This document shows, one piece after another, positions 18,127-25,753 of a stretch of 64,000 bases of DNA. The position numbers and the translations under genes are program-made. The DNA comes from Microbispora sp. H11081 (GTDB lineage Bacteria; Actinomycetota; Actinomycetes; Streptosporangiales; Streptosporangiaceae): the NCBI RefSeq assembly GCF_012999535.1, contig NZ_JABBWV010000002.1, positions 248,001 to 312,000 of the forward strand. The letters run 5' to 3'. The notes beneath the pieces were generated by a model. That model worked only from the letters and a program-made list of their open reading frames with translations. It had not been told where the DNA came from and ran no database searches. Numbering within the stretch: position 1 is the first letter of the stretch; each line of letters starts with the position of its first letter.

Positions 18127-19092
18127 ATGCGCCGTTGTACGGCACTCGTCGCCGCCCTGCCCCTGTTGCTCGCCGCCGCCTGCGGAACGGCGCAGAAGAC
18201 CGCGTCCAGCGCGAGCCCCGGCGCCTCCGGCGACCGGGCCGCGGCCACGGCCATCAAGGTGTCGGGAGAGGTCGGCAAGAAGCCCACCCTGACCTTCCCG
18301 TCGGGCCTGCCCTCGCTCACGTCGGCCTCCGTCAAGGTGGTCGAGGGCCAGGGCACTCCCGCCAAGGACGGCGACGTCCTCACCGCGAACGTGACCGTCT
18401 ACAACTGGGACGGCAAGGAGAACAAGGCGGCGGGATCCGACTACGACCAGGGCAAGTCGGAGTTCGTCTCCGTCAGCCCGCAGCTGCCCAAGGCGCTGCA
18501 CGAGGCGCTCGTCGGCGCCAAGCCCGGCGGCCGGGTGATGGCCGTCGTCGCCAAGGACAACCTGAGCGCCGAGCAGCTCGACCAGGCCAAGCAGCAGGGC
18601 CAGGACTTCGACAGCACCTCCCAGGTGCTGGTCATCGACGTCGTGTCGGCGACGCTGAAGTCCATCCAGGGCACCGCGGCCGACCCGGGCGTCGACGGTG
18701 TGAAGGTCGGCGACCCCCAGGGTGACAAGGCCCCGCCGCTGACCACCAAGACCAGCGAGAAGGCGCCCAAGAAGCTCGTCGTCAAGACCCTGATCAAGGG
18801 CGCGGGCCCGGAGGTGAAGGCCGATCAGACGGTCCTCGCCCACTACGTCGGCAAGATCTGGGGCACCGACAAGCAGTTCGACTCCAGCTGGGACCGCGGG
18901 CAGCCCGCGACCTTCGCGCTCAACCAGGTCGTCAAGGGCTGGGCGCAGGGCCTGACCGGCGTCCCGGTCGGCAGCCGCGTCCTGATCTCCATCCCGCCGG
19001 ACCTCGGCTACGGCAAGGAGGGCAACGCGCAGGGCGGCATCAAGGGCACCGACACGCTCGTGTTCGTCGTGGACGTCCTCGGCGCGGCCTGA
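18127..19092 (+). CDS. FKBP-type peptidyl-prolyl isomerase lipoprotein
   Basis: A 321-residue exported protein with a signal peptide ending in the lipobox LAAAC (Cys near residue 18), so it should be anchored on the outer face of the membrane. The C-terminal FKBP domain (about 225-321) has VLAHYVGKIW, FDSSWDRGQPATF, VVKGWAQGLTGVPVGSRVLISIP, GYG and the final TLVFVVDVL. An earlier segment (about 70-180) resembles a second, degenerate FKBP domain (VKVVEGQGTPAKDGDVLTAN). It catalyses proline isomerisation in secreted proteins. FKBP genes follow pafA in Streptomyces as well. The ATG at 18127 starts the signal peptide. A strong terminator follows. Confidence 0.9.
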   Translation: MRRCTALVAALPLLLAAACGTAQKTASSASPGASGDRAAATAIKVSGEVGKKPTLTFPSGLPSLTSASVKVVEGQGTPAKDGDVLTANVTVYNWDGKENKAAGSDYDQGKSEFVSVSPQLPKALHEALVGAKPGGRVMAVVAKDNLSAEQLDQAKQQGQDFDSTSQVLVIDVVSATLKSIQGTAADPGVDGVKVGDPQGDKAPPLTTKTSEKAPKKLVVKTLIKGAGPEVKADQTVLAHYVGKIWGTDKQFDSSWDRGQPATFALNQVVKGWAQGLTGVPVGSRVLISIPPDLGYGKEGNAQGGIKGTDTLVFVVDVLGAA

Positions 19093-19110
19093 TCCCCGCA
19101 TAACGACCAC

Positions 19111-19148
19111 AACGGGCCCCTTCCGCCGCCCGGCGGGAGGGGCCCGTT
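19111..19148 (+). terminator. Terminator after FKBP gene
   Basis: An 18-bp stem with one G-T pair (19111-19128 with 19131-19148) lies 18 nt after the stop and is followed by a short T-containing stretch. Confidence 0.75.
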
Positions 19149-19181
19149 TCCGTCGGGTCGGCGCGACCTAGACTCCGGGCT

Positions 19182-19856
19182 GTGACGAGCGACGACCTGG
19201 AGTCGATGAGCGTGCTCGGCGATCCCGTACGGCGGGCGCTGTACCGGTTCGTGGCCGGGCAGGGGCGGGACGTGGGCCGCAACGAGGCGGCGGAGGCGGC
19301 CGGCGTCCAGCGCACGCTGGCGGCCCACCACCTGGACAAACTGGTGGAGGCGGGCCTGCTGGAGTCGGGGTTCAAGCGGCTGAGCGGCAGGGCGGGCCCC
19401 GGCGGCGGCCGCCCGGCGAAGGTCTACCGGCGGGTGCGCGAGGAGCGGACCGTGAGCCTGCCGCCCCGCGACTACCGCACGCTCGCGCTCGTGCTGGCGG
19501 AGGCCGTCGACCTGCTGGGCGGCGAGGAGAAGGCCGAGGAGGCCGCCCGGCGGACCGGAGCGCGCCTGGCCGCCGGCGAGGCGGGCGCGGGCGGGCGCGA
19601 CCTCGTGGAGGTGCTGCGCGGGCGCGGCTACGAGCCGTACGAGGAGGACGGCCGGCTGCGGTCGCGCAACTGCCCCTTCCACGTGCTGGCGGAGAGCCAC
19701 CCGCTGCTCGTGTGCTCGATGAACCTCGCGCTCTGCGAGGGGATACTGGCCGGTCTGGGCGAGACCGGGGTCACCGCCGTGCTCGATCCGCGGCCGGGAG
19801 AGTGCTGTGTGGCCTTCACGTCTGCCGCGACGTCTTCTAAAAACAACGTAGATTGA
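19182..19856 (+). CDS. ArsR/SufR-like (COG2345-type) transcriptional regulator
   Basis: A 224-residue DNA-binding protein. The N-terminal winged helix (about 5-85) includes LGDPVRRALYRFVAGQG, AAGVQRTLAAHHLDKLVEAGLL and the wing RAGPGGGRPAKVYRR. The C-terminal domain has NCPFHVLAESHPLLVCSMN, LALCEGI and GECCVAF, a pattern of cysteines also found in SufR-like repressors, where they hold an iron-sulfur cluster. An Fe-S or redox sensor is plausible but unproven. The GTG is 7 nt after TAGACT (19169-19174), so it is probably leaderless. The DUF3291 gene follows after 14 bp and may be its target or partner. Confidence 0.82.
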   Translation: MTSDDLESMSVLGDPVRRALYRFVAGQGRDVGRNEAAEAAGVQRTLAAHHLDKLVEAGLLESGFKRLSGRAGPGGGRPAKVYRRVREERTVSLPPRDYRTLALVLAEAVDLLGGEEKAEEAARRTGARLAAGEAGAGGRDLVEVLRGRGYEPYEEDGRLRSRNCPFHVLAESHPLLVCSMNLALCEGILAGLGETGVTAVLDPRPGECCVAFTSAATSSKNNVD

Positions 19857-19870
19857 CATAGAATCGCGGC

Positions 19871-20347
19871 ATGCATCTCGCCCAGCTCAACGTCGCCCAT
19901 CTCAGGGAACCCCTCGACTCGCCCGCGCTGACCGGCTTCCTCGACGCCCTGGCGCCGATCTACCAGGTGTCGGACGCCGCGCCCGGCTTCGTCTGGCGCA
20001 TGAAGGAGGGCGATGCGCCCACGGACCTGATCCAGCACGACTACGGACCGATGCTGGTCGTGAACCTCTCGGTCTGGGAGTCCCGCGAGACGTTGTGGAA
20101 CTTCGTCTACCGCAGCGCCCACCTGGAGGTGATGCGGCGCCGCCGGGAGTGGTTCCACCGGATCGCCGAGCCGTACACGGTGATGTGGTGGGTGCCCGAG
20201 GGCCATCTGCCGTCGGTCGGCGACGCCATGGCGCGCCTGACCCTCCTCCGGGCCCAGGGGCCGGGGCCGGAGGCGTTCACGTTCAAGGACTTCTACGAGA
20301 GCAGCGACGCCGCGTGCCTGCCCGCGGCCGCGGAGGTCACGAAGTAG
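19871..20347 (+). CDS. DUF3291-family protein
   Basis: A 158-residue soluble protein beginning MHLAQLNVAHLREPLDSPAL, with FVWRMKEGD, VNLSVWESRETLWNFVYRSAH and EPYTVMWWVPEGHLP. This pattern fits DUF3291, a family related in fold to dimeric alpha/beta-barrel monooxygenases but without an established reaction. Its start lies 6 nt after TAGAAT (19859-19864), so it may have its own leaderless promoter. The 3' end overlaps the convergent DUF3866 gene by 55 bp. Confidence 0.85.
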   Translation: MHLAQLNVAHLREPLDSPALTGFLDALAPIYQVSDAAPGFVWRMKEGDAPTDLIQHDYGPMLVVNLSVWESRETLWNFVYRSAHLEVMRRRREWFHRIAEPYTVMWWVPEGHLPSVGDAMARLTLLRAQGPGPEAFTFKDFYESSDAACLPAAAEVTK

Positions 20348-21360
20348 GCCAGGTCCTCCTCCAGGCCCCGGCCCATCGTGGACAGCCGCACGGGTGACGC
20401 CTTCAGAGCCTCGTGCAGGCCGTCCACCGGGACGGTCACGATCTCGTGGCGCGGGGCCAGAGCCGCGGCCTGCTCGCGCACCGTCGCCCCGAACGCGCCG
20501 GGCAGATCAGGCACCACGACCCGGGCCGGGGCCAGCGCGACCCGGCCGTACGCGGTGAGCGAGTGGTGCGAGACCCCGACGTGCCGCTCGCGGCGGTCGC
20601 CCTCGCTGACGCGCAGCGCGGCCACGGGCCGCCCGCCCAGCACGGCGGCGGCGTTGACCGCCTCGCCCGCGGCGACGCCGGAGAAGCCCCACCGGGTGCC
20701 GGTGCCGAGGTTGCCCGGCCCCTGCGCGACCACGGCGACGTCGGCGCCGAGCACGTGCCGGGCGGCCAGCAGGCCGGTGTGGAGCGTGACGACCTCGACG
20801 TCCCCGCCGAAGGACTGTCCTGACGTCACCACCCCGCACAGCCAGTCGCGCTCGCGGAGCGCCGCGCACGACATCGAGAACCAGGCGGGCAGCGCCCCGC
20901 CGTCCTGCATCACGTACGCCACCCTGATCCCCGGGGAGTCCGCGTAGAGGCCGCACAGGATGGCGGGCAGGGCGGAGTGCAGGTCGGCGACGACCACGGG
21001 CATCCCGTCGACGGAGTCGGCCTCCCGCAGCGCCTCGTGGTGGGGGGATCCCTGCTCGTCCGCGCCGAGCACGGTGGCCTGCAACGGCGTGTAGCGTGCC
21101 TTCACCAGGTGGCCGGGGCCGGAAGGATCTTGCGGCAAACGGTCGGGCAGGGCGACCACCATGGCGTACCCTCCCGTACCGAGACCCATGGCGAGGGCGG
21201 TCGTGTTGAGCAGCACGGTGTCGCCCACCTCAGGGCGTCCGACCAGCGGGGGATAGGCGAGCGCCCGGCACTCGCCCTCGGCGACGGCGACGTCGAGTTC
21301 CACCGCCCCCGGCCACTCGCGCCGGACCCGCACCACCTCGCCCTTGCGCCATCTGATCAC
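20293..21360 (-). CDS. DUF3866-family protein
   Basis: A 355-residue protein of unknown function that begins IRWRKGEVVRVRREWPGAVE. It has VLLNTTALAMGLGTGGYAMVVA, SFGGDVEVVTLHTGLLAA and QGPGNLGTGTRWGFSG. These Gly-rich and Thr-rich blocks are typical of DUF3866, which is conserved in actinobacteria and often lies near the pafBC-tat genes, as here. The start is GTG at 21360; TACCCT (complement of 21368-21373) lies 7 nt before it, suggesting a leaderless transcript divergent from pafB. The 3' end overlaps the DUF3291 gene on the other strand. Confidence 0.82.
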   Translation of the reverse strand: MIRWRKGEVVRVRREWPGAVELDVAVAEGECRALAYPPLVGRPEVGDTVLLNTTALAMGLGTGGYAMVVALPDRLPQDPSGPGHLVKARYTPLQATVLGADEQGSPHHEALREADSVDGMPVVVADLHSALPAILCGLYADSPGIRVAYVMQDGGALPAWFSMSCAALRERDWLCGVVTSGQSFGGDVEVVTLHTGLLAARHVLGADVAVVAQGPGNLGTGTRWGFSGVAAGEAVNAAAVLGGRPVAALRVSEGDRRERHVGVSHHSLTAYGRVALAPARVVVPDLPGAFGATVREQAAALAPRHEIVTVPVDGLHEALKASPVRLSTMGRGLEEDLAYFVTSAAAGRHAASLLS

Positions 21361-21398
21361 GCCGAAAAGGGTAGCGTTCTCCAGGGAAGGGAGGCCCG

Positions 21399-22340
21399 AT
21401 GTCGCGGCGGAAGACCGAGCGGCTGCTCAATCTGGTTATCTGCCTGCTCGCGACGCGGCGGCCGCTGAGCGCGGAGCAGATCCGGCAGGCCGTCCCCGGG
21501 TACGACCCGGACAACGACGAGGCCTTCCAGCGCATGTTCGAGCGCGACAAGAACGAGTTGCGCGAGATCGGCATCCCCATCGAGGTGCACAAGGACCCCT
21601 GGGAGGACGACCCCGGCTACCGGATCGTACGCGAGGCGTACGAGCTGCCCGAGATCACCCTGGAGCCGGACGAGGCCGCCGTCATCGGCCTGGCCGCGCA
21701 GGTGTGGCAGCGGGCGAGCCTCGCGGAGGCGGCCGGCGGGGCGCTGCTGAAGCTGACCGCGGGCGGCGTGCACGCCGACCTCGCCGAAAGCCCCCTGGAA
21801 CTGCGGGTGGACACCCGCGACCCCGCGTTCCCCGCGCTGTGGGAGGCGGTGCGGGACCGGCGCGTGGTCGCCTTCGACTACCGCTCGGCCGGCAGCGAGT
21901 CGGTGCTGCGGCGGACCGTCGAGCCCTGGGGGGTCGTCAGCCGGCGCGGCCGGTGGTACCTGGCCGGGCACGACCGCGACCGCGGCGCCGCCCGGGTCTT
22001 CCGGCTCAGCCGCATCACCGGGGCCGTCTCCACGCTCGGGCGGCCGGGGGCGTTCACCGTGCCCGAAGGGCTGGACCTGCGCGCCATGGTGGGCTACCAG
22101 GAGCTGCCGAACGAGCGCGTCGCCCAGGTGCGGGTGCGCAAGGGAAGCTGCCCCGGCCTGCGGCACGCCGCCCAGGCCGTACGGGCGGGCGAGGGCGAGT
22201 GGGACGAGGCCGAGGTGACCTTCGCCGACCCCGAACGGCTGGCCGGGTGGCTGGCCAGCCTCGGCCCCGACGCCGTGGTGGTGGACCCGCCGGACGCGCG
22301 CGAGGCCGTGATCCGCCGTCTGAAGGGGGCGTTGCAGTGA
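21399..22340 (+). CDS. pafB: WYL-domain transcriptional regulator PafB
   Basis: A 313-residue regulator with an N-terminal winged helix (about 1-75: RKTERLLNLVICLLATRRPLSAEQI), a WYL domain (about 150-225: VAFDYRSAG, RWYLAGHDRDRGAARVFRLSRI) and a C-terminal WCX extension. In mycobacteria PafB and PafC form a pair that activates the LexA-independent DNA-damage response; despite the name it is not needed for pupylation. It has a good ribosome-binding site (GGGAGG). Its TGA overlaps the GTG start of pafC, so the two are translated in concert. Confidence 0.93.
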   Translation: MSRRKTERLLNLVICLLATRRPLSAEQIRQAVPGYDPDNDEAFQRMFERDKNELREIGIPIEVHKDPWEDDPGYRIVREAYELPEITLEPDEAAVIGLAAQVWQRASLAEAAGGALLKLTAGGVHADLAESPLELRVDTRDPAFPALWEAVRDRRVVAFDYRSAGSESVLRRTVEPWGVVSRRGRWYLAGHDRDRGAARVFRLSRITGAVSTLGRPGAFTVPEGLDLRAMVGYQELPNERVAQVRVRKGSCPGLRHAAQAVRAGEGEWDEAEVTFADPERLAGWLASLGPDAVVVDPPDAREAVIRRLKGALQ

Positions 22341-23287
22341 GCTCGGACCGGCTGCCGCGGCTGCTCGCGCTGGTGCCGTACCTCATGTCGCACCCGGGCG
22401 CGCAGGTGCCCGAGGTCGCGCGCCTGTTCGGCCTGTCGGAGAAGCAGCTCGTCGACGACCTGCAGCTCGTCTGGATGTGCGGGCTTCCCGGGCACACCCC
22501 CGGCGACCTCATCGACGTCTCCTGGGACGGCGGCGAGATCCTGATCGACAACGCCGAGGCCATCGCCAGGCCGCTCAAGCTGGGCGTGGACGAGGCGAGC
22601 GCGCTGCTGGTCGCGCTGCGCATGCTCGACGAGCTGCCCGAGTTCCAGGGCCGCGACGTGCTCGGCCGGGTCATCGCGAAGCTGGAGCAGGCGGCGGGGG
22701 AGGGCGCGGCCACCGTGAGCAGCCAGGTCCAGGTGGAGATCGGCGCGGCTCCGGACGCCCACGCGGTGATCACCGACGCGGCCAGGAGAGGACGCAGGCT
22801 GTCGCTGCGCTACTACGTCCCCGGGCGCGACGAGGTCACGCCCAGGGAGGTCGACCCGCTGCGGGTCGTGCTGGTGGACGGCCGGCACTACCTGGAGGGC
22901 TGGTGCTACCGCGCGGAGGCGATGCGGATGTTCCGCGTCGACCGGATCCTGGACGTCGAGGTCCTCGACGTGCCGGTGGACCCGCCCGCGGAGGCCGAGC
23001 CGATGGACGTGACCGGCGGCGTGTTCCGGCCGTCGGACGGCGACGAGCTGGTGGAGCTGGAGCTGACCCCGGCGGGCCGCTGGGTGGCGGAGTACTACCC
23101 CTGCGAGGAGGTCGCCGAGCTGGGCGAGGGGCGGCTGCGGGTCTCGCTGCGGGCCCGCGACCAGTCCTGGCTGGTGCGGCTCGCGCTCCGGCTGGGCGAC
23201 AGCGGCCGGGTGCTGTCCCCGTCGTCGCTCGGCGAGCGGGTGACGGCCACCGCCAGGCAGGCGCTGGCGAACTACGAGACCGTCTGA
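22337..23287 (+). CDS. pafC: WYL-domain transcriptional regulator PafC
   Basis: A 316-residue partner of PafB. It has the same layout: an N-terminal helix-turn-helix (DRLPRLLALVPYLMSHPGAQ, VARLFGLSEKQLVDDL), a WYL domain (about 145-215: LSLRYYVPGRDEV, RHYLEGWCYRAEAMRMFRVDRI) and a C-terminal WCX part. The WYL domain is thought to sense single-stranded nucleic acid. The GTG at 22337 overlaps the pafB stop by four bases. The reading frame is open much further upstream, but that part only shadows pafB. tatA follows after 185 bp containing TACGAT- and TAGTCT-like -10 boxes. Confidence 0.93.
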   Translation: MSSDRLPRLLALVPYLMSHPGAQVPEVARLFGLSEKQLVDDLQLVWMCGLPGHTPGDLIDVSWDGGEILIDNAEAIARPLKLGVDEASALLVALRMLDELPEFQGRDVLGRVIAKLEQAAGEGAATVSSQVQVEIGAAPDAHAVITDAARRGRRLSLRYYVPGRDEVTPREVDPLRVVLVDGRHYLEGWCYRAEAMRMFRVDRILDVEVLDVPVDPPAEAEPMDVTGGVFRPSDGDELVELELTPAGRWVAEYYPCEEVAELGEGRLRVSLRARDQSWLVRLALRLGDSGRVLSPSSLGERVTATARQALANYETV

Positions 23288-23472
23288 GCTGTGACGACCC
23301 CGGGGAGCCGGGCAGGGCGGGGATCCATGCCCCGTGGCAGTGCAAAATGTCCGAATAGCGGGATTTTGCTCATGAATGATGTGATTTCGAAGCTCCAGGA
23401 CAGGTGAACTCAGGCGTCCGGTGCGCGTACGATCGAGGGGTAGTCTCACGGCCCTCGCGGTAAGGACATGAC

Positions 23473-23796
23473 ATGCCCAACCTCGGACCCATGGAATGGA
23501 TTCTGATCCTCCTGGTTCTGATCCTTCTTTTCGGCGCCAAGAAGCTCCCGGACACCGCCAAGGCCCTGGGGCAGTCGCTGCGCATGTTCAAGAAGGAGAC
23601 CAGCAAGATGAGCGAGGAGGACGAGGCGCGGCAGACCGTCAAGGCGCAGGCCGAGCCCGTCACCCCGCCCGCGGCGCAGATCCCGCCCACCACCCCGTCC
23701 GTCGAGGAGCGGCTGCGCTTGCTCGAGGAGGAGAACCGGAAGCTGCGCGAGGCCCAGCAGCCGGTGAGCTCGCAGAACGAGCAGCGCCCCAACTAG
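23473..23796 (+). CDS. tatA: Twin-arginine translocase subunit TatA
   Basis: A 107-residue membrane protein that forms the pore for export of folded proteins. It has one N-terminal transmembrane helix (about 8-24), the FGAKKLPD hinge and an amphipathic helix, then a charged tail with a coiled-coil stretch (EERLRLLEEENRKLREA). It is followed by tatC after 43 bp. The order pafB-pafC-tatA-tatC-helY is also seen in M. tuberculosis. Confidence 0.95.
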   Translation: MPNLGPMEWILILLVLILLFGAKKLPDTAKALGQSLRMFKKETSKMSEEDEARQTVKAQAEPVTPPAAQIPPTTPSVEERLRLLEEENRKLREAQQPVSSQNEQRPN

Positions 23797-23839
23797 GGCC
23801 ACCCGCCTCCTCTCACCCCACGATCCCAGGACGAGCTAG

Positions 23840-24739
23840 ATGGCCCTGTTGAAACGGTCGACTCCCGCCACGCCGCCCGTCACGCCGCCCGGTTCGCCGG
23901 AGGACGGGCGGATGACGCTCATGGAGCACATCCGCGAGCTGCGCAACCGGCTGATCAAGGGCATCCTGGCGGTGGTCGTAGGGACCGCCGTGGGATTCAT
24001 CTTCTTCGATCCCATCTGGAACTTCCTCAAGCAGCCGTACTGCCGGCTGCCGCAGGCCCACCAGATCAACAAGGACCAGTGCACGCTTGTGGTGAACGGG
24101 GTCTTCGACTCCTTCTTCGTCAACCTCAAGGTCGCGGTGATCTTCGGGATCGTGGTCTCGGCCGTGTTCTGGATCTACCAGCTCTGGGCGTTCGTCACCC
24201 CGGGCCTGTACCAGAACGAGCGCCGCTACACGGTGGCGTTCCTCGGCCTGTCCGTCCCGTTGTTCACCGCCGGCTCGGCCCTGGCCTACCTGACGATGGA
24301 CAAGGGGCTGGCCCTGCTGCTCGGGTTCGCCCCCGAGGGCACGCTGACGCTGGTGAGCATCAGCGAGTACCTCAGCTTCACGCTGGCGATGCTGATCATC
24401 TTCGGCATCTCCTTCCTCATGCCGTTGCTGCTCGTGTTCCTCAACATCATCGGGATACTCAAGTACAAGACGGTGTCCAAGCACACCCGCATGGTCGTGT
24501 TCCTGCTGTTCGTCTTCGCGGCCGTCGCGACGCCGAGCCAGGACCCCATCACGATGCTGGCGCTCGCGCTTCCGATGGTCGGGTTGTTCTTCCTCGCGAT
24601 GGCGTTCATGTACTTCCACGACAAGAGGGCCGAGGCCGCGGAGGCGGCACACGCGAAGGCCATCGAGGAGGAGCTCGACGGGCCGTCCGCCGCTGAGGGC
24701 GCGGCGGACTCGGCAGGCTCGGTCGACGCGCGGGACTGA
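23840..24739 (+). CDS. tatC: Twin-arginine translocase subunit TatC
   Basis: A 299-residue receptor of the Tat export pathway that binds twin-arginine signal peptides. The N-terminus has MTLMEHIRELRNRLIKG (the conserved EHIRELRNR), then six predicted membrane helices including FVTPGLYQNERR and AYLTMDKGLALL. The C-terminal tail of about 45 residues is Ala/Glu-rich. It forms an operon with tatA. No tatB-like gene is nearby. Confidence 0.95.
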   Translation: MALLKRSTPATPPVTPPGSPEDGRMTLMEHIRELRNRLIKGILAVVVGTAVGFIFFDPIWNFLKQPYCRLPQAHQINKDQCTLVVNGVFDSFFVNLKVAVIFGIVVSAVFWIYQLWAFVTPGLYQNERRYTVAFLGLSVPLFTAGSALAYLTMDKGLALLLGFAPEGTLTLVSISEYLSFTLAMLIIFGISFLMPLLLVFLNIIGILKYKTVSKHTRMVVFLLFVFAAVATPSQDPITMLALALPMVGLFFLAMAFMYFHDKRAEAAEAAHAKAIEEELDGPSAAEGAADSAGSVDARD

Positions 24740-24788
24740 CAGGCCGCGGCTCTGGCGCCGCACCGCGAGCGGCGGTAGGTTCCCGCTC

Positions 24789-25685
24789 ATGGCCGATGAG
24801 ATCGTCGTCCTGGTGAACCCCGCCGCCCGCGGCGGCCGTACGCTGCGGTTGCTCGACCCGGTGCTGCGGCGCCTTCGGACGGGTGACCGCCCGGTGTCCG
24901 TGGTGGTCGGGACCTCCGCCGCCGACGCGCTCGCCCGCGCCCGGGAGGCCGTCGCCGGCGGGCCGGCCGCGCTCGTCGCCTTCGGCGGTGACGGCCTGGT
25001 CCACCTGGCCGTGCAGGCCGTGGCGGGGACGGCGGTGCCGCTCGGGATCGTGCCCGCGGGCACCGGCAACGACATCGCCGACGCGCTCGGCATCCCGCGC
25101 AAGGATCCCCTCGCCGCCGTGGACATCGTGACCGAGGGCCACTGCCGGGTGGTCGACGCGGCCAGGCTGGGCACGGGCGAGTGGTTCGCCGGGGTCCTCG
25201 CCTGCGGGTTCGACTCGCGCGTCAACGAACGGGCCAACGCCATGACGTGGCCGCCGGGAATGGCGAAGTACCTCGTCGCGCTCGTGCGCGAGTTGCGCTC
25301 GTTCACGCCGATCCCGTTCCTGATCACCCTCGACGGGGAGACCCTCGAACGCGAGGCCATGCTGGTGGCCGTGGCCAACACCCGCTCGTACGGCGCGGGG
25401 ATGAAGGTGTGCCCGGACGCCAGGCCGGACGACGGCCTGCTCGACGTGCTCGTGCTCGGGGCGGTGCCCAAGGGCGAGTTCCTGCGCACGTTCCCCCGCG
25501 TCTACCGGGGCAGTCACACCGGCCACCCCGCCGTGACCCTCAGGCGCGCCAGGCGCGTGGAGATCGACGCTCTGGCCGGGGACGTGGTGGCGTACGCCGA
25601 CGGCGAGCGGGCCGGACCGGTCCCGCTCAGCTGCGGGATCGAGCCGGGAGCGCTGCGTGTCCTGGCCCCGCGATCCGCGGTGTGA
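24789..25685 (+). CDS. Diacylglycerol/sphingosine kinase-family lipid kinase
   Basis: A 298-residue cytoplasmic lipid kinase. The catalytic domain has VLVNPAARGG, then AFGGDGLVHLAVQAVAG (the GGDG ATP-binding motif) and GIVPAGTGNDIADALGI. The C-terminal part with DDGLLDVLVLG and GDVVAYADGE is typical of the DgkB/YegS group. It probably phosphorylates diacylglycerol or a related lipid. The ATG lies 7 nt after TAGGTT (24776-24781), so it is probably leaderless. It is inserted between tatC and helY, which are adjacent in M. tuberculosis. Confidence 0.88.
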   Translation: MADEIVVLVNPAARGGRTLRLLDPVLRRLRTGDRPVSVVVGTSAADALARAREAVAGGPAALVAFGGDGLVHLAVQAVAGTAVPLGIVPAGTGNDIADALGIPRKDPLAAVDIVTEGHCRVVDAARLGTGEWFAGVLACGFDSRVNERANAMTWPPGMAKYLVALVRELRSFTPIPFLITLDGETLEREAMLVAVANTRSYGAGMKVCPDARPDDGLLDVLVLGAVPKGEFLRTFPRVYRGSHTGHPAVTLRRARRVEIDALAGDVVAYADGERAGPVPLSCGIEPGALRVLAPRSAV

Positions 25686-25753
25686 AGGCGACCGGAGCGC
25701 CAGGACCATAGATCGCGGACGCCCGGAATCCCGTTATCGGTAGGGTTGACGAT

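Noticed and set aside
19853..19858. Perfect TTGACA before the DUF3291 gene
   Set aside because: Only 12 nt before the start codon, so it cannot be a -35 for this gene; the overlapping TAGAAT -10 fits better.
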